From contig JAALGZ010000001.1 in NCBI GenBank assembly GCA_015227615.1, forward strand, positions 1,426,001 through 1,490,000: DNA of 64,000 nucleotides. Reading direction: 5' to 3'. The notes below the pieces were generated by a model. The model was given only the letters and a program-made list of their open reading frames with translations, searched no databases and was not told where the DNA came from. Of the stretch, positions 1 through 13,064 are shown one piece after another. This DNA comes from Labyrinthula sp. Ha (Eukaryota; Sar; Bigyra; Labyrinthulida; Labyrinthulaceae). Position numbers and translations under genes: made by a program. Each line of letters opens with the position of its first letter. The first letter of the stretch is position 1.

Positions 1-771
1 AAAATTAATCTTTTCTTGCTCTGATGGTTCACCGCGAGTTAAAATCTTTCCACTGTTTAGAAAATCACGAACTTCTTCATCATCCACTACAATCAAAGGC
101 TGAATGTAAGGTTCTAGACTTTTAGATAATCTGTATGGTGTGTATTTTTGTTTCTTGCAAAACTCAAGTAATTTAGAAAACCATTTTGGATTGGGATTTT
201 TTTGGTTTCGTAAGATATATCGAACAGATCGAGTTGCTTCTTCAAAGTCACCAACTTTTTCGGCTATAAAAACTTTTTTTTCATAACTTTCAAAATCACA
301 GTTAAAATAAATATTCTTGTTTCTTGTGGTAAGCGAAAAATTCTTTTCTTCATCTCCATTTTCGCGCTTCCTTTCTTCATCAATTTGCTCATCTGTGTCA
401 TCAAGAGCATCTTTTGTATAAATAATCCTATTTGCAGCTGTTGAATATGCTTTATAAGCTGTTTTTAAATCATCTATTTTCTCTGCAATTGCTCCAACTC
501 TCATCCAAATACTATAATCAGCACCTTTTACTTCAAGTTGAGCCGCCATTGTAAATGCTTGGATAGCTAATTTTGGTTTATTAAGCTCTTCATACATATC
601 ACCAAGAACAGTGTAAGGATCAGGAACTTGTGGAAACTCTTCGATGATTAGCACGCATTTCGCTTGAGCGTCTTTATACTGCTTATTCATTAGTTTTTCA
701 TATGCTTGACCAATTAATGATTTTGTTTTTGCTGGTCTTGTTCGATTACTTGTTGTTTTGGATGATGACAT
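1..771 (-). CDS. TFIIIC subunit (GTF3C3/Tfc4-like) TPR protein, 5' part only
   Basis: The frame opens at an ATG (771-769) and runs without a stop to the window edge, giving the first 257 residues; the rest lies outside. After a basic, Ser/Thr-rich start come tandem TPR-like helical repeats (about residues 18-120). Typical lines are GQAYEKLMNKQYKDAQ, VLGDMYEELNKPKLAIQAF and WMRVGAIAEKIDDLKTAYKAY. Then there is an acidic, low-complexity insert (about 130-165) and a further repeat (FIAEKVGDFEEATRSVRYIL). The repeat wording and order resemble the TPR array of TFIIIC subunit 3 (yeast tau131/Tfc4, human GTF3C3), which bridges TFIIIC to TFIIIB at tRNA and 5S genes. Other TPR scaffolds cannot be excluded from this half. 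No intron is evident. The upstream 2.8 kb holds no other gene. Confidence 0.6.
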   Translation of the reverse strand, partial: MSSSKTTSNRTRPAKTKSLIGQAYEKLMNKQYKDAQAKCVLIIEEFPQVPDPYTVLGDMYEELNKPKLAIQAFTMAAQLEVKGADYSIWMRVGAIAEKIDDLKTAYKAYSTAANRIIYTKDALDDTDEQIDEERKRENGDEEKNFSLTTRNKNIYFNCDFESYEKKVFIAEKVGDFEEATRSVRYILRNQKNPNPKWFSKLLEFCKKQKYTPYRLSKSLEPYIQPLIVVDDEEVRDFLNSGKILTRGEPSEQEKINF

Positions 772-1136
772 CGTGCTCTTGATAACTTCTATCTTAAGCT
801 TTTTATCCTCTTAGTATATATAAGTTTTTCTTTCTTAATATTTAGCAGTTGGGCCATATGGCCTAAGTTTTTATGAGACGACTTTTACTTATGGAAATTT
901 ATGATGAACTAGACATAGTTATAGGTTAGCATGTTAATTGCCCAAAATATTAAATTAAGAACTACAACCATTGACCTTTCAATTTTCAAAATTGTCCATT
1001 CTAAGGTAAAGACAATAAGAAACTAGTATATTAAGGTCATGGAAGATAATAACAAGAAAATAAAGTCGAGTCGAGAAGAGGGAAAAGGCGTTGCTGTATC
1101 TCTGAAATACATCTGACGAAAAGGGAAAGTAGCATA

Positions 1137-1155
1137 TCTCTCTCTCTCTCTCTCT
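1137..1155. repeat. (TC)n microsatellite
   Basis: An uninterrupted TC dinucleotide run of 19 bases, directly visible. Confidence 0.9.
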
Positions 1156-1859
1156 ATACATATGTTGCACACCAAAACCATGGTTATCTACAAATACCTA
1201 GAAAGAAACAACATAAAACACGTTTCAAAAATATAAATTGTGATAACAATAAAGAGGATAACATTATCCCTCAAGCCATACCGTTTAGTGAGGGTTTCTT
1301 CAACTCTCCAATCCAACATGATTATTGGGAGCAATAAAACAATCTACTTCTGGGGTATCAATAGGTGCTAAAATTAGACCAATCGGGAAACAAGACACTT
1401 AGTAAAGTTTAGATAACATTGAGAAGTCAGTGCAACATTCAAAAAACGGTGTTAACTTGGAGGTAGAGTTGAACTTCAAGGAGCATTAATTTATTTTGAC
1501 GTCATGATGTTCTTACTTGGTGCCGTCAGTATAGTTCTTGTTCCTGCTAAATATCAAATAGAATCTATAAAGACTCAAGTAAATTAATTAAGTGAAGAGG
1601 TTTTTATGATTAAAAATTTACATGTTAAGTTTGAATTTGTATCAATTAATTGGTGAAATCTTAATTCCTGATTTCTCCGTGCTAGGAGAACTACCGGATA
1701 TTACATCCAATATTTGCAACAAAACTTGTAGTTCTATAAATAAAAATGAGCAGACAACTGGGGTAACTATCCTAATTTCTACATGAATAGTAAAACAACT
1801 TGATTCATGAATACCATGAGGATAACCTTCCGACACATCCTACAGAATAGAAAAAGATT

Positions 1860-2310
1860 CTAGGGTTGATGAAACTTGAGGGGAGTCCAACCTTGGTTCA
1901 TCGGTTGAAGCAAAATGTGAGAATCTTTGGGTAAAGTAGTATCAAGAAGTAACAACTCTGAGACATCTGTACACTTTCTATTTTGGGTCTTAATTAGAAA
2001 AGTGCTATTAAAACTCTCAACCCACAGGAGTTTGCTTCAGGAAGTAGACGTAGAAAGCTGTGTTAACTTACTGCTAAACTCTAAAGATTTAATTCACCAT
2101 GCTTCAGGGGTATTTCTTTAATGGAAAGGTTGGTAACGACGTGCAACTAATGAGGAAAAATTTAATCACAAAGTGTGGAGACATTGTGAATTCCACACAT
2201 TCAGGTTGTTTCGTTGAGTAATCGACTGCCACGACATAATTTGATTCGTTAGCAAATATAATGGAATGCTTAAATAGACTCAAACAAAAAAAGTGACAAG
2301 AAGATAATAT
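1860..2310 (-). mobile_element. Ty3/gypsy integrase fragment (fossil)
   Basis: Read on the minus strand, 2190-2245 encodes YVVAVDYSTKQPEC, which matches the first-aspartate box of Ty3/gypsy integrases (YxxxxVDYxTKxPE). Further along the same strand there is a weaker match to the third-carboxylate region. The fragment is heavily decayed and its ends cannot be placed. It appears to be an old insertion in the shared upstream region of the first two genes. Confidence 0.5.
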
Positions 2311-3539
2311 ACCATAGTCTAGTTAGAAGAAACAGAACACAAAGCTCTAGTTGAAGTTTTTGGAAACCAGTTGGGCAAAAAGCCTCCTTAGAGTATTTCT
2401 GGTCCTTCAAAATAAATTAATTAAGGTTTGACTAAATCTAGTCTACGTCAATGATTTCCTTCTTTTTTCTCTGGTATTAACCTCTCAAATCTTGGACTGT
2501 CTCCTCCATGGGTAATTATTTTGTTTTCTTAAGCGGTGTGCAGTGGTCCAGTACCAACTCTCAAACCGTGATGTAAAAACCACAACGCTGCAACGAGACT
2601 ATGAAGTTTCGTGATTGAGAGAAGTTCATTTACGAAATACGGGGAATACATTTTTCTAATGCCGATAAAACAAACTCTTTTCTAACAGACTTTTGAGCCA
2701 GTGAAGCATAATATGTACCTTCCAATTCTATATTCTTGCTGTCGTCAAGCAAGATCAAAATAACTTGTAAATAATTTCGCTACAGTATGCTTCGACAAGT
2801 ACTGGGCTTCAGCTTAATTTCGAGTAACTTTTTTTTCTTAACCCATGTACTCTTCCTTAATAATATCTTCAAAAATCTTCCTGATGTAAATTTATGCGTT
2901 TCTGCTATTTGTCAAACTTTCTCCAATAGAATAAACTTCCACGTCTTTTAAAATGGTTCAAAAATTTGCTTCATTCTACGTTTTCGAGTCGTTTCGTTTT
3001 CTCGAATGAATCTGTAGGATATTTTGAGAACCTTTCATGGAAATTGATTAAGTTGCAACATGTACAAAATAACAAGCACATGCTCAAAATTCAAGCATGT
3101 GTGTTTATGGTTTAATTTAGTCGAGCTTCATGTGATTGTAAAAAAACACCTAACATTTAAAGTCTCTGCAAAGTCTTAACTTTCAAGAGTATGAACATCT
3201 TTTTCTTATCATAAACCAGTGTTAGTTCGAGTTAAACTATTATAATTGTTTTCCCGATTCTCAAATGCCGATATAACCGTAAAATCTGGTAAGTATCAAA
3301 AACTAACGGAAGAATCTTTATAGTCAAGAACTGTTACCGAAACAAATAAGAAAGAGAAAATGATGTTATCTTAAACTAACCTTGCAACCAAATCAAGTAA
3401 CTTTCATTACAACCCAATAGAATTGTCAACCTACGTTTCAAAACTCTCAGTAACCAGAAAAAAATGAAACGTTCAGTCTTATAATTACTGTTTCGCACCA
3501 AACCTATACTGACTAACGAAACCAAGAGCAGAAAACAAA

Positions 3540-5048
3540 ATGAAACTCTTCCTACCTTCTCTCTCCTTCCTTAGCTTAACTTCAGCTGCTTTTCCTGCTG
3601 GTTTTGAGTTTGGAGTAAGCACATCTGCTTACCAGATAGAAGGCGGCTGGGATGCAGATGGAAAAGGTCCCTCCATCTGGGACATTTTCTCTCATGTTCC
3701 TGGAAATATGTTCAATGATGACAACGGAGATGTTGCTTGTGATCATTATAATAGATATGAGGAAGATGTACAACTTCTAGTTGACTTGGGAGTGACGAGT
3801 TATAGATTTAGTATGTCATGGCCAAGAATAATACCTACTGGATTTGCAGGATCAGAAGTGAACCAAGGTGGAATAGATTTCTATAATTCTTTGATAGATC
3901 TTCTGCTAGAGAATAATATAAAACCCATGGTTACTCTTTATCATTGGGATCTTCCATCTGCTTTATATAACGAAACAGGAGGAATGTTGAATCGAACTTT
4001 TATAGATCACTTTCAATATTATGCAGAAGTTGTGTTTGAAAATTTTGGAGATAGAGTAAAAAGTTGGATTACTTTTAATGAACCATACATTCATTCTTGG
4101 ATTAGTTATGAAGTTGGAGTTCATGCACCTGGACATACTTCTTTTGTAGATAATATTATTGTTGGGCATCATCAAATGCTTGCTCATGGATATGTCTATG
4201 AAATGTTTCATGAGAGATTTAATGCTAATGGTGACGGAAAGGTTGGCATAACTTTAGATTCTGGATATTCTATTTTATTGGATGATTTAGAAGAAACAGC
4301 AGAAGCAGGACAGTTGGGTATGGATGCTAGATTAGGTAGGTTTGCGGATGTTATTTGGGGAGAGGTGAATGATTATCCACCTAGTCAGAAAGCAATTTAT
4401 GATGCAACAGAAGGATTAGGTGAACTAGTTGCGTATTCTGATGAAGAAAAAGCTTTGTTGAAAGATGCAAGTGATTTCTTTGGGTTGAATCACTATCGAA
4501 GTAGTTTTTATAAAGATGGGGTTCAAGACAATGAAGCTGGTTTTGAAGCTGGATTAGTTGAAGGATATAGTGCTGTTGATTGGGAAGTAACTCCTTTTGG
4601 ATTTGGACATCTTCTGCGATATATTCAAGAAACATATAGCCCAAGAGGTGGTATTTATGTAACTGAAAATGGAGTTGGATATACTGAGTTAGAAGATAAT
4701 GTTGATGAACTACGAATTGCATTTTATGATATGTACATTGGAAATATGAGTGAAGCTATTGATGATGGAGTTGATGTTCGAGGATATTTTGCTTGGAGTT
4801 TTTTGGATAACTTGGAGTGGAATAGCGGGTTTAATATTCGTTTTGGTATTACTTTTATGGATTATGATACTCTTGAAAGAGAACCAAAGCCAGTGAGCTT
4901 TTGGTATCGAGATTTTATTGCTAGTAATCTGGTAAGCGCTTCTGAAGAAGATGACGATGATTTAGGTCCACTTCCAGCTCACTCGGTAATATTTATTATT
5001 TTGGGATCTGGAATTCTTTTAGCAACTCTTTTTCTTCTAGCTAAATAG
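3540..5048 (+). CDS. Glycoside hydrolase family 1 beta-glucosidase, membrane-anchored
   Basis: This 502-residue protein is a retaining GH1 beta-glycosidase. The family cleaves beta-linked glucosides, galactosides or fucosides through an acid/base and a nucleophile glutamate. Both are present: E181 in TFNEP and E376 in YVTENG. Other family landmarks are GVSTSAYQIEGGW near the start, PMVTLYHWDLP, and the aglycone-side FAWSFLDNLEWNSGF near the end. A signal peptide (about residues 1-17) and a C-terminal hydrophobic segment (about 481-500) suggest a type I membrane ectoenzyme at the surface or in a vacuole. The length is normal for the family plus the anchor. The start follows an A-rich leader (AAAACAAAATG). 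No introns. A decayed relative lies at about 18.06-18.26 kb. Substrate preference cannot be read from sequence. Confidence 0.95.
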   Translation: MKLFLPSLSFLSLTSAAFPAGFEFGVSTSAYQIEGGWDADGKGPSIWDIFSHVPGNMFNDDNGDVACDHYNRYEEDVQLLVDLGVTSYRFSMSWPRIIPTGFAGSEVNQGGIDFYNSLIDLLLENNIKPMVTLYHWDLPSALYNETGGMLNRTFIDHFQYYAEVVFENFGDRVKSWITFNEPYIHSWISYEVGVHAPGHTSFVDNIIVGHHQMLAHGYVYEMFHERFNANGDGKVGITLDSGYSILLDDLEETAEAGQLGMDARLGRFADVIWGEVNDYPPSQKAIYDATEGLGELVAYSDEEKALLKDASDFFGLNHYRSSFYKDGVQDNEAGFEAGLVEGYSAVDWEVTPFGFGHLLRYIQETYSPRGGIYVTENGVGYTELEDNVDELRIAFYDMYIGNMSEAIDDGVDVRGYFAWSFLDNLEWNSGFNIRFGITFMDYDTLEREPKPVSFWYRDFIASNLVSASEEDDDDLGPLPAHSVIFIILGSGILLATLFLLAK

Positions 5049-5289
5049 AAAAATAATTTATTTTTAAGAAATAAGAATTAGTCAACTTGATTCCAAGGCA
5101 ACTTTGTGTTGAACTCGATGGGGTGAGAAGTTAAAATAGCAACATTCCTGGTACGGAATCTATATTCACAAAATTCATAGTTAAATTATTATGCAACTTG
5201 AAACGAATTAATCTGGAAAAGCTCATCTTTGTCATTGTCCTGGAGTTTATAAGTTCTGCACGTAAATGTGCTAGTTAAGTATTGAGAAC

Positions 5290-5425
5290 TATGTATATAT
5301 TAAGGTTATAGCAGACAAACTTTAAGCTACGACATGCTACCTTTAGACAATAACAGTAGTATTATGGCATAAGTGTTCCTAAGTATCTGGGCATGAAATA
5401 GGGCATTGTTATTCTAAGAAAGACA
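5290..5425 (-). repeat. Left end repeat of the gypsy fossil (LTR-like)
   Basis: Matches 13065-13200 in the same orientation. The clearest block is around 5355-5425 (ATAAGTGTTCC, TATCTGGGCAT, then GTTATTCTA). Similarity seems to continue a little past the PBS-like point seen in the right copy. This copy may therefore be either the 3' LTR or the 5' end of a second, truncated element. Confidence 0.6.
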
Positions 5426-8400
5426 TCCTCGAGGAAAGGGAGGTTTTTAGGACTGAGAGTAGTTTACATGGTGGATAGTAGCTAAATCCAGTAAAGTTGG
5501 GGTTCACTCAGCCTATATATTGCTGTTATGAGCAAGGAACTAAATCTTCTAGTATTGGGAAAACTGCAATTCAACAACAAATAAAAGTTTCTGGTTTGAC
5601 AGGAGGTTTTTATGGGACAATAACGACAGTATTATAGAATTAATTAGAAAATGTTTCGAAAAAGGTATCAGCGTATTCTAAATCTTCATGTTCTTTTCTT
5701 TGAAAAACAGTGCATGTTTCCTTCTTATGCAGCAAGAAAAACACAAGTCTATTATTTCATTTCCCATATCGATTCATCTCTGTCTAATGTATCTCGTCAA
5801 TGAAGTATCAGCTCAATCAATGAACCCAATCTAACACAGTTTTTAAGGAATAGTTCGCAATCCAGACGAACAGCATGCCTCTGAAAGGGAAATGTTTAAG
5901 AGGTAAGTTAATTAAACTAAACCACTTGAGCTTGATCATAGAATAATTTAGTATAGTCTCATGAGTTGGCTTTGATCCACGAACTTTCCATGGCGCGACC
6001 ATAACAGCGAGATTAAATGTATTTTCCTAGCAAAACTGGTTAGGAAAGCAAAGATAGAAAATATTTAGTAAGATTATCCTGCACTTAAGAGGAGAAAAAT
6101 ATATCTGAAATGTGGTAGCGGAGATGTTAAAGCAATTTTCACCAGGATAAGAAAGAATGAGCTTGGAAGATTTGGGGACATTAATCATTGGAAGAGCAAC
6201 ACTTTGTTTAGTTAACTCCAGGGCGATATTAACAGGACCACATGTAAAATTTTAAGGTGAAAAGCTAGTTGCATATGATTTGCCAAAGGTTTCAATAGCT
6301 CTAGAATATGAATACAAGATTTGTAGATGCGACCATAGGCCATTATTGCTCAGCACAATGAGGTATAAAGAGTTCAGTTCGTCTCTAACATTAGTAAAAG
6401 CATTTGAGAGATCATGTGAGAATTAATCCAGTTTCGATTGTAAGTTTTAAAAATTGTTTTGCCGTGACCAATAAAACTAATAGCCTTGGATTCATTAATT
6501 TCCTCCAAGATATTCTTGACATGTTTGAGATCGTTAATTCTACGGAAGTAGGGGAGCGCAACATCATAATGGTCATAGTTGAAGAGTTTTTTGTTGAACT
6601 GACATTGAAGGACCTCCTTCTCGGAGACCATTTTCTTTTTTTCTGGTAACTCCTTGTGAAACTTCCTCATTTCAAGTTCGTTAACTATATAATTTAGTGC
6701 TTCCAAGATGTCGAAATTCAAATCACGAAATATCTTTATTGGTATTAAGTTAAGGATCAATAGAATTAGTGTAGAAAGTTTTTAATTGGTCCTGAACAGA
6801 AAATACGGCTGCGATTGGTAATTGTCATAGTCTCCACAACCAAATATTTCAACAAAAGCTGAATGGATCTGTTTTTCTTCATTCAATGAACCTATAGTTA
6901 CTGACAGGTCGTTAAATAAGATATTTTTTGATTTAAATAGATCCGAGCTATTCTCTTAACGTTTGCACCCTCTGAAAGTTCTTTCTCAAAACCGAGTTTA
7001 TATAGTTGTTTTTAGTAAGGTTTCTTCTTTTATATTTCCTTGAATATTATGGACAAAATCTCTTAATAAAAGGGGAACTTCAGAATATAGGGTATCAAGT
7101 GGCTCCCATGTTTCATCTTTTTTTGAAAACCCTAATCAGGGTATCAGACATTTGAAACCTAATGTTGGGTTAGAATTTAAAGTAATTTTCTTAATCTTTT
7201 TGATTTCTAGGCTTTGTGCATTATAAACAAATAGTCATTTAAGTTTAAATTGCGTATATCTCTTTTGTATAAATAAAACTTAAAATAATAGGTATGAACT
7301 TTTCCCATTTCCTAGAGTAAGCTTTTCACTATACCAAGATCCGTCCGTAATACCTCGATAACTTGGTACAAAACTAACCAAATAATTGTTTTTTATTAAT
7401 TTGCAATTTATTATGTTCAGATACAAGAATATAACAACCCTCAGAGAGTTTAAAGTTATTTTATGTTGTTTATTCATTATTCTGTTTTTTAAATCCATCT
7501 GAAGTTTAACATGGTTTAATGTTTCTTCTTATGAAGGTTCCAGATCCTTCATAATCTTATCAATCGATGATATGAGTTCAGTTCATTTAAAGGTTCAATC
7601 ATATTATTATCGAGGGAAATGGCAAGATGGTTTGTTTACTTTCAAATTAGATACACCTTGCGCTTAAAAAATTAATTTGTTTTGAGTATACCCTGGTATA
7701 CGGGTTGCGGGTCTACTGTTTATAATGTAAGAAATAGCGGAGGTAGATTTAGGTAATTCATTTTTGTGTAAATATCATTGAGAAATCAAAGCTCAAATAA
7801 GCCCCAGGATAGTACTGATTATTCTTTCAATTGAACCATTTGTTCAGGGAGAATAAGCGGCAGAAAATTCTGTTCAAAACATATTTTCTAAGAAAAAGAT
7901 CTAAGCAGGCAATTTTAAAAAAAGAACTATTGCCGTTGATGATAAAAAAATGATAATAAAGATCTATCACAGACCCCCGATTTAGAAGAACATCAGGTAT
8001 TTTTTGGGATTTTAGCTCTTTTCATAAAATAAAATAATTTTTCTAGTACAAGAGTCTAGGAGAGCAAGAATATATCTTTCGCTGTTAATTTACAAATAAT
8101 AAGCTTAGATGGTCTCTCTAGATCTTCTTGCCAGATTTTTAAAGTTATAGATTATTCTAAGTAGGTCAGGATCTTGTTGACAATGAAAAATTTCTGGTGC
8201 TATAATTCTAATAAATTACCTACACCACTCTTTTTATATCAGGGAAATAATATTATTTTTATTGATCTTTTTCAGATATTAATGAAGGGCTTAATATTTC
8301 AATGTGTGCCTTAAATATTAAATCAACATTAAATTAAAAAACAATGACCATTTTGTCTTGAAAGTAAAGTAAAAATTATTTTCTGTATATTTGTTCCTGA

Positions 8401-11400
8401 ATTCAACATCCAGTCTGTTGTGAGACGAAATTAGATCATCGATCGTTACTTACTTGACATGGCACTTGAGATAAACTATAGAAAGATATAAATATGCTCT
8501 GTTTGTTAAATTCTTAATAATTCTAAGTTTTTAGAAAAAATAGAAATTTAACAGTTTTGGAGGATTTTGGCCAAATAGTACATATACTGGTGAGTCTACT
8601 CTGCAGCATCGTTTCTTCTTTGTATTTAAAGGTGTCTTAAATGGCATAATATCAACTTCTATGGTCTCCGAAGTATCATTTAAAGGAGTATATCTTGTTC
8701 AAATAAGCGTCCTGTTCAAGTCTGGTAGGCTTCTTCTACAAAACCAGCCTCGTCTAGTTCAATATAAACAGAACATCTAGGAAACCTTTTAATCTGGACT
8801 TCCTGGGCTACCTGTCTTCTAAGTATATCTGAAACAAAGTTTTTACGGAAAGAAATAAGAAAAATGTTAGATTAAATAGCTGTAATTGGATGGTATATCT
8901 GTAAAATCTCTCCCAAGAGATTCTTTTCCTGTTCTCCTTTGCCCTAGTAACCATGTGTAGGGTCATGTGATCCGCGGATAAAAAGAAACCCCTAGTGCGA
9001 ATTTAGCCTAGAAAACCAATGCACTCAAACCAATATTTAAAAGGGTACAGTTCGTTCAAATAATATGTCATTTGAATTCACTAGCCAAAACCCACCGGAA
9101 ATAAATAACAGAGTCGTGGTTTAAGTGTTCAGACATCATTCACAACATTAGAAACATTGCCGTGAAACATCATAACCGATCATGCATTCTTGCTCCTATC
9201 AGTAAGCAAAAATAAAGGTATCTCATCTTCGTAAATAGATAAAAAGCTTTGCTCAGCAGGTACAATATCATTAATGGGATATAAATGTGCGTGTCATTTA
9301 AATTCTCTGTCAATTCAACGACCACCTTTAATTCCTCAATTTCAGTTAACTTCATCCCTACCCCTTTTTTCTAGATTAGGAAAATGTTTGAAGTGTTTTC
9401 TAAGTTCTGATTACTTACAAATATTTGGCGAAATTCGGTTAGCAAAGTATACCAACTGGACTGTTTAGTGTTTGTAAACTTGTCCCTTCATCACAGAAAT
9501 TTTATTGTATAAACTAGAGTCAAAGTTCCAGCAACCTTGTAGGATACCGCGGCCGTACCAAATTTTATCGGGCTCACAGATTCCTGATTTTAGTAAATTT
9601 AATCTGACTTTTCTAACTATCCGATAAAAAAATCCTCAAATTTCTTACTAGTTCATTAAAGGTTTAAGAATTAATAAGTAAGTCGTCTAACCACAGAATT
9701 ACACCATTGGTTTTTCAGAAAATAAGCTTTCTGAGCTATTATACCTTATAATTTCAATAATTATTCTCCGAAAAAAGGATACCCGGGCTTTGGATAATCC
9801 TATGAGTGCGTCTCTAATTCACCATGCTGGATGTCTTGTTACCAAACTAAAGGATTCACGCTAGGAATCGGTGGTTTCGAGAAAGCCAAATCCTGAAAAA
9901 AATGTCTACAGTAACATAATATTTTAAATTTGTAATTGATAGAAATTATAGTTTAAAGTTAGCAAGTTTTAATGAAGCTGATACTGTTATTTGATTAAAC
10001 CATATCATATTGGATACCATTCTGTAGCGAGTTAAATTTTATCTGACCTCAATTTATTCTCTGGTCAAATGTAAATTTTGCACTATCAGAAAGAATGTTG
10101 ATTTATTTATGAAAAACAAAATCCGGGCCCCCAGACGAGATAATTGGCTCCTTTACGATACCAGTATCTTCCAATACTTTAAATATAAGCTCTGTAAAGT
10201 CTTCTTCATCGGGCGCCAAATTGCATCCACCTGATCTAAGAATTGTATGACCAGGCGTAAGGTTAACTTTTATTGGGAACATGAATCATAATTGTATTTT
10301 ATTAATGCTATGTTCCTATGAAAATAGACTATAGTTCACTAATGATTTCATAATGTTAAATTTTTATCGTCTTGTAGGGTCGAATCACCTGTTTTATCGT
10401 CAATTGTTTCCAAAAGTGCAATTTTTTCCCTCAATCCTTTCTATATTTTCTTCACAAAATCTAATTCAATTGAGTTTCTCCAGCATGCTGTCAACCATAT
10501 TTGAGAAAACGGTAGGAAGAATTGGAGCGTCAGGAGGTAACTTGGTCATATGTTCGGTGTAGTTGGCACTAATATCACTAAGAGGTATTCCACCAACTTT
10601 GTAAATATTAAGAACTTCCTTAGAAATCATGGGTTCAGTGGTTTCTGTCACTCAACTAGGGCTTGAGAATTCAACAGAATGCTGTTTTGGTGATAACAAT
10701 TTCAAGTATAAAATTTATTGGAGATTATTCCTCGTCAGAACCTGGGTTATTAACATCATTGCTGGATCGATGTTTTAAAGAATGTTCAACTTACTTTATG
10801 TTTAAAACTAGATATTATTTAAGAGAAATCTTTTTAAGATACGTAGAATAAGTTAATTTAGATTCTAAATAAATTAGAAATAAGAGAGAATCCGATAGTG
10901 TGAACCCTTTGTTGCAAAGAAAAGAACAAATTTAGTGAGAATTTGAAGCATTAATATAAGAATAAGGAGAAAAGGATTGATTTGAGGTAGAATGTTATTT
11001 CCAGAAGTAAATCTTGAGTACAACAAGTAATACTAGAATTCTAAGAGGTTTTTAAATTAGTGAATAAAGTTTCATTGTCCTGTTTAACGTTTTCATTCTT
11101 GGTTGGCACCAGATGAAGAGTGGAATCTTCACATACATCTTCTTTGTATTTAAAAGATTTAGGTACATCCTGAAGTCTCATAGTCACTCAATGTTACTTT
11201 AAAGTGCGTTCTTCAGTCATGACATCGTCCCATGCACTTGAATCAACACAAGAGGACTGTTGTTTCCCAGGTCTAGTTTGTGATGACCCTGGATGAGCAT
11301 CAGCATAGTGACGAAAAGAGTTTTGACATCCTGATTTTTCTTATCTAAGAAGTAGACCATGTTTATATATTTGCGATTTACTCCCTTAGCTTATATTTAG

Positions 11401-13064
11401 TCATGTAGTTAACTAATGTAACGTTATAGTCAGCCCTAATATCAGCCAAACCTTTTCGGGCTTGTAGACCTTAGTTTCCAAATTCAAGATCGTTGGCTCG
11501 ATGTTTCTAGTTTGTTGTCAACACTTGAAACTTGATAGTAAAATACGTACGCAAAAACATTAGTTCAGTGTTTTTATTCAAAGTAATTAGGCTTCAACTG
11601 AGCTTCGGCCCCCCTGAATTTTCTTCTAAGGGGGTGAATATGCTCCCCTTCTTCTCATGCTTGGCAAATTTACCGGATTATGAATCTTCTTGAAATTTAC
11701 ATTGGGTTGAATTTTGAAAGTCATGGTTGAGTTGTCGAAAGAGTTAATTCTTGGTGAATTAAGGAAGCATATCTGGTATTTTCTGAGAATCACTTCACTG
11801 ATCTTCTTCTGGTGTTTCTTCAGTTCGTCTTTATTTAGATACTCTAGAGCTATAAATATTTCATAGAAGAACAAATAAGTTTGACTGCTTGGTCCATATT
11901 TCTGTCAGGCCATTTAAGATTGGATTCTAATTCGGCGATGCATTTGAATTTTTCATGCTGTCATGTTTCGATAAATATGTGTATAAATTCAGAAATATGG
12001 CTTTTGAACCGTCAACACCTACCCCTCGTCGGTAAAGAGCATCATTGACTGTCTTAGGAAGTAAATACTGTGCTCTTAGGGTTGGTACATTGCTAACAAT
12101 ATTCTTAAAATCATAGAGAGATGATTCGATACTATAACCTCTAAGATATTTCATTTTGTCTGGCAATTTAACTTAAAGTATAAATTTGACCTAGATTTCA
12201 GTGAGCTTTGGGATAAACGGGAGCTTGCAAATCATATTTTTTCGATCTCTCTTCTTATCAAAAAGACTACTACCGGTCCCTTTCATTTATCAAGGAATGA
12301 CTTGTTATCCAGAATTGAGTGTGTGTCGCTTTTGTAACTTTTCCCTCCTAAACTTTCCCTTCTCTCTTAGTTGATCTGGCTTTTGAACTATGAGTAGATG
12401 AAGAGTCGAAGTTTTTGTTTTGTTCTTTCTTTACTTCTTGTTTATTGTCTTTTTTTTCAATATCTGTTTTTGCCTCTTCTTTTTCTTTAACATCTTTTTT
12501 ACCAATGGAATCTTCGGTATTTAACTTGGAAACTTCCAGTATCCTAGAAACCCTATTCTCTGCAGCTTTTAATTTTCCTTCTTTCTTCAATAGAGTTAAC
12601 TGCCATTGTTCGAGTCTAGCTGATTCTGCTGTTTTTTTTATGATAGCTCTAGCTCGTAGATCTTTAGCGCTTCCTGTTCTTGCCCTATCTTTTTAACTGT
12701 CTTCGTTAACTTTTCCAATCGTCAAAGGCAGTAAAAGGGAATGTCTCCGTGATGCTAATTTACATCGCCTTCGGTAGCGGCGTTCAGAGAATACATTGCA
12801 TCACTTACTCTACTATGTCGATCACATATTTACGAATAGATGAAGTAGGAGTCTCTGGATTTGAGTCCCTAGGATCGACATCTGATTGTTCCGGATCAGA
12901 CCCGCCGGAACGGGAGGTGGGGTCTGGAGTGTGAAGATTCGCTAATTCAGGTATGTCGGTGGATTGCATTAATACTTCTTCGAAGTAACTCGAGTTATTT
13001 TTATATTTGCGTGTTCATAAGTCTTGCAGGAAGTCGTGTGATGTATTTTGGTAACGTTTATATA

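Larger units (their letters stand above)
772..3539. other. Intergenic region between divergent TFIIIC-like and GH1 genes
   Basis: About 2.8 kb without a supportable host gene. It holds a short TC microsatellite and a minus-strand Ty3/gypsy integrase fragment, both listed separately. The short open frames here do not resemble a known family. The last ~100 bases before the GH1 start are A-rich, as in the leaders of other genes in this window. Confidence 0.6.

Noticed and set aside
3582-4722. Minus-strand frames inside the GH1 gene
   Set aside because: Antisense shadows of a clearly coding strand; no family features.
5930-6000. B-box-like word near 5.95 kb
   Set aside because: No tRNA arms around it and it lies within the gypsy fossil.
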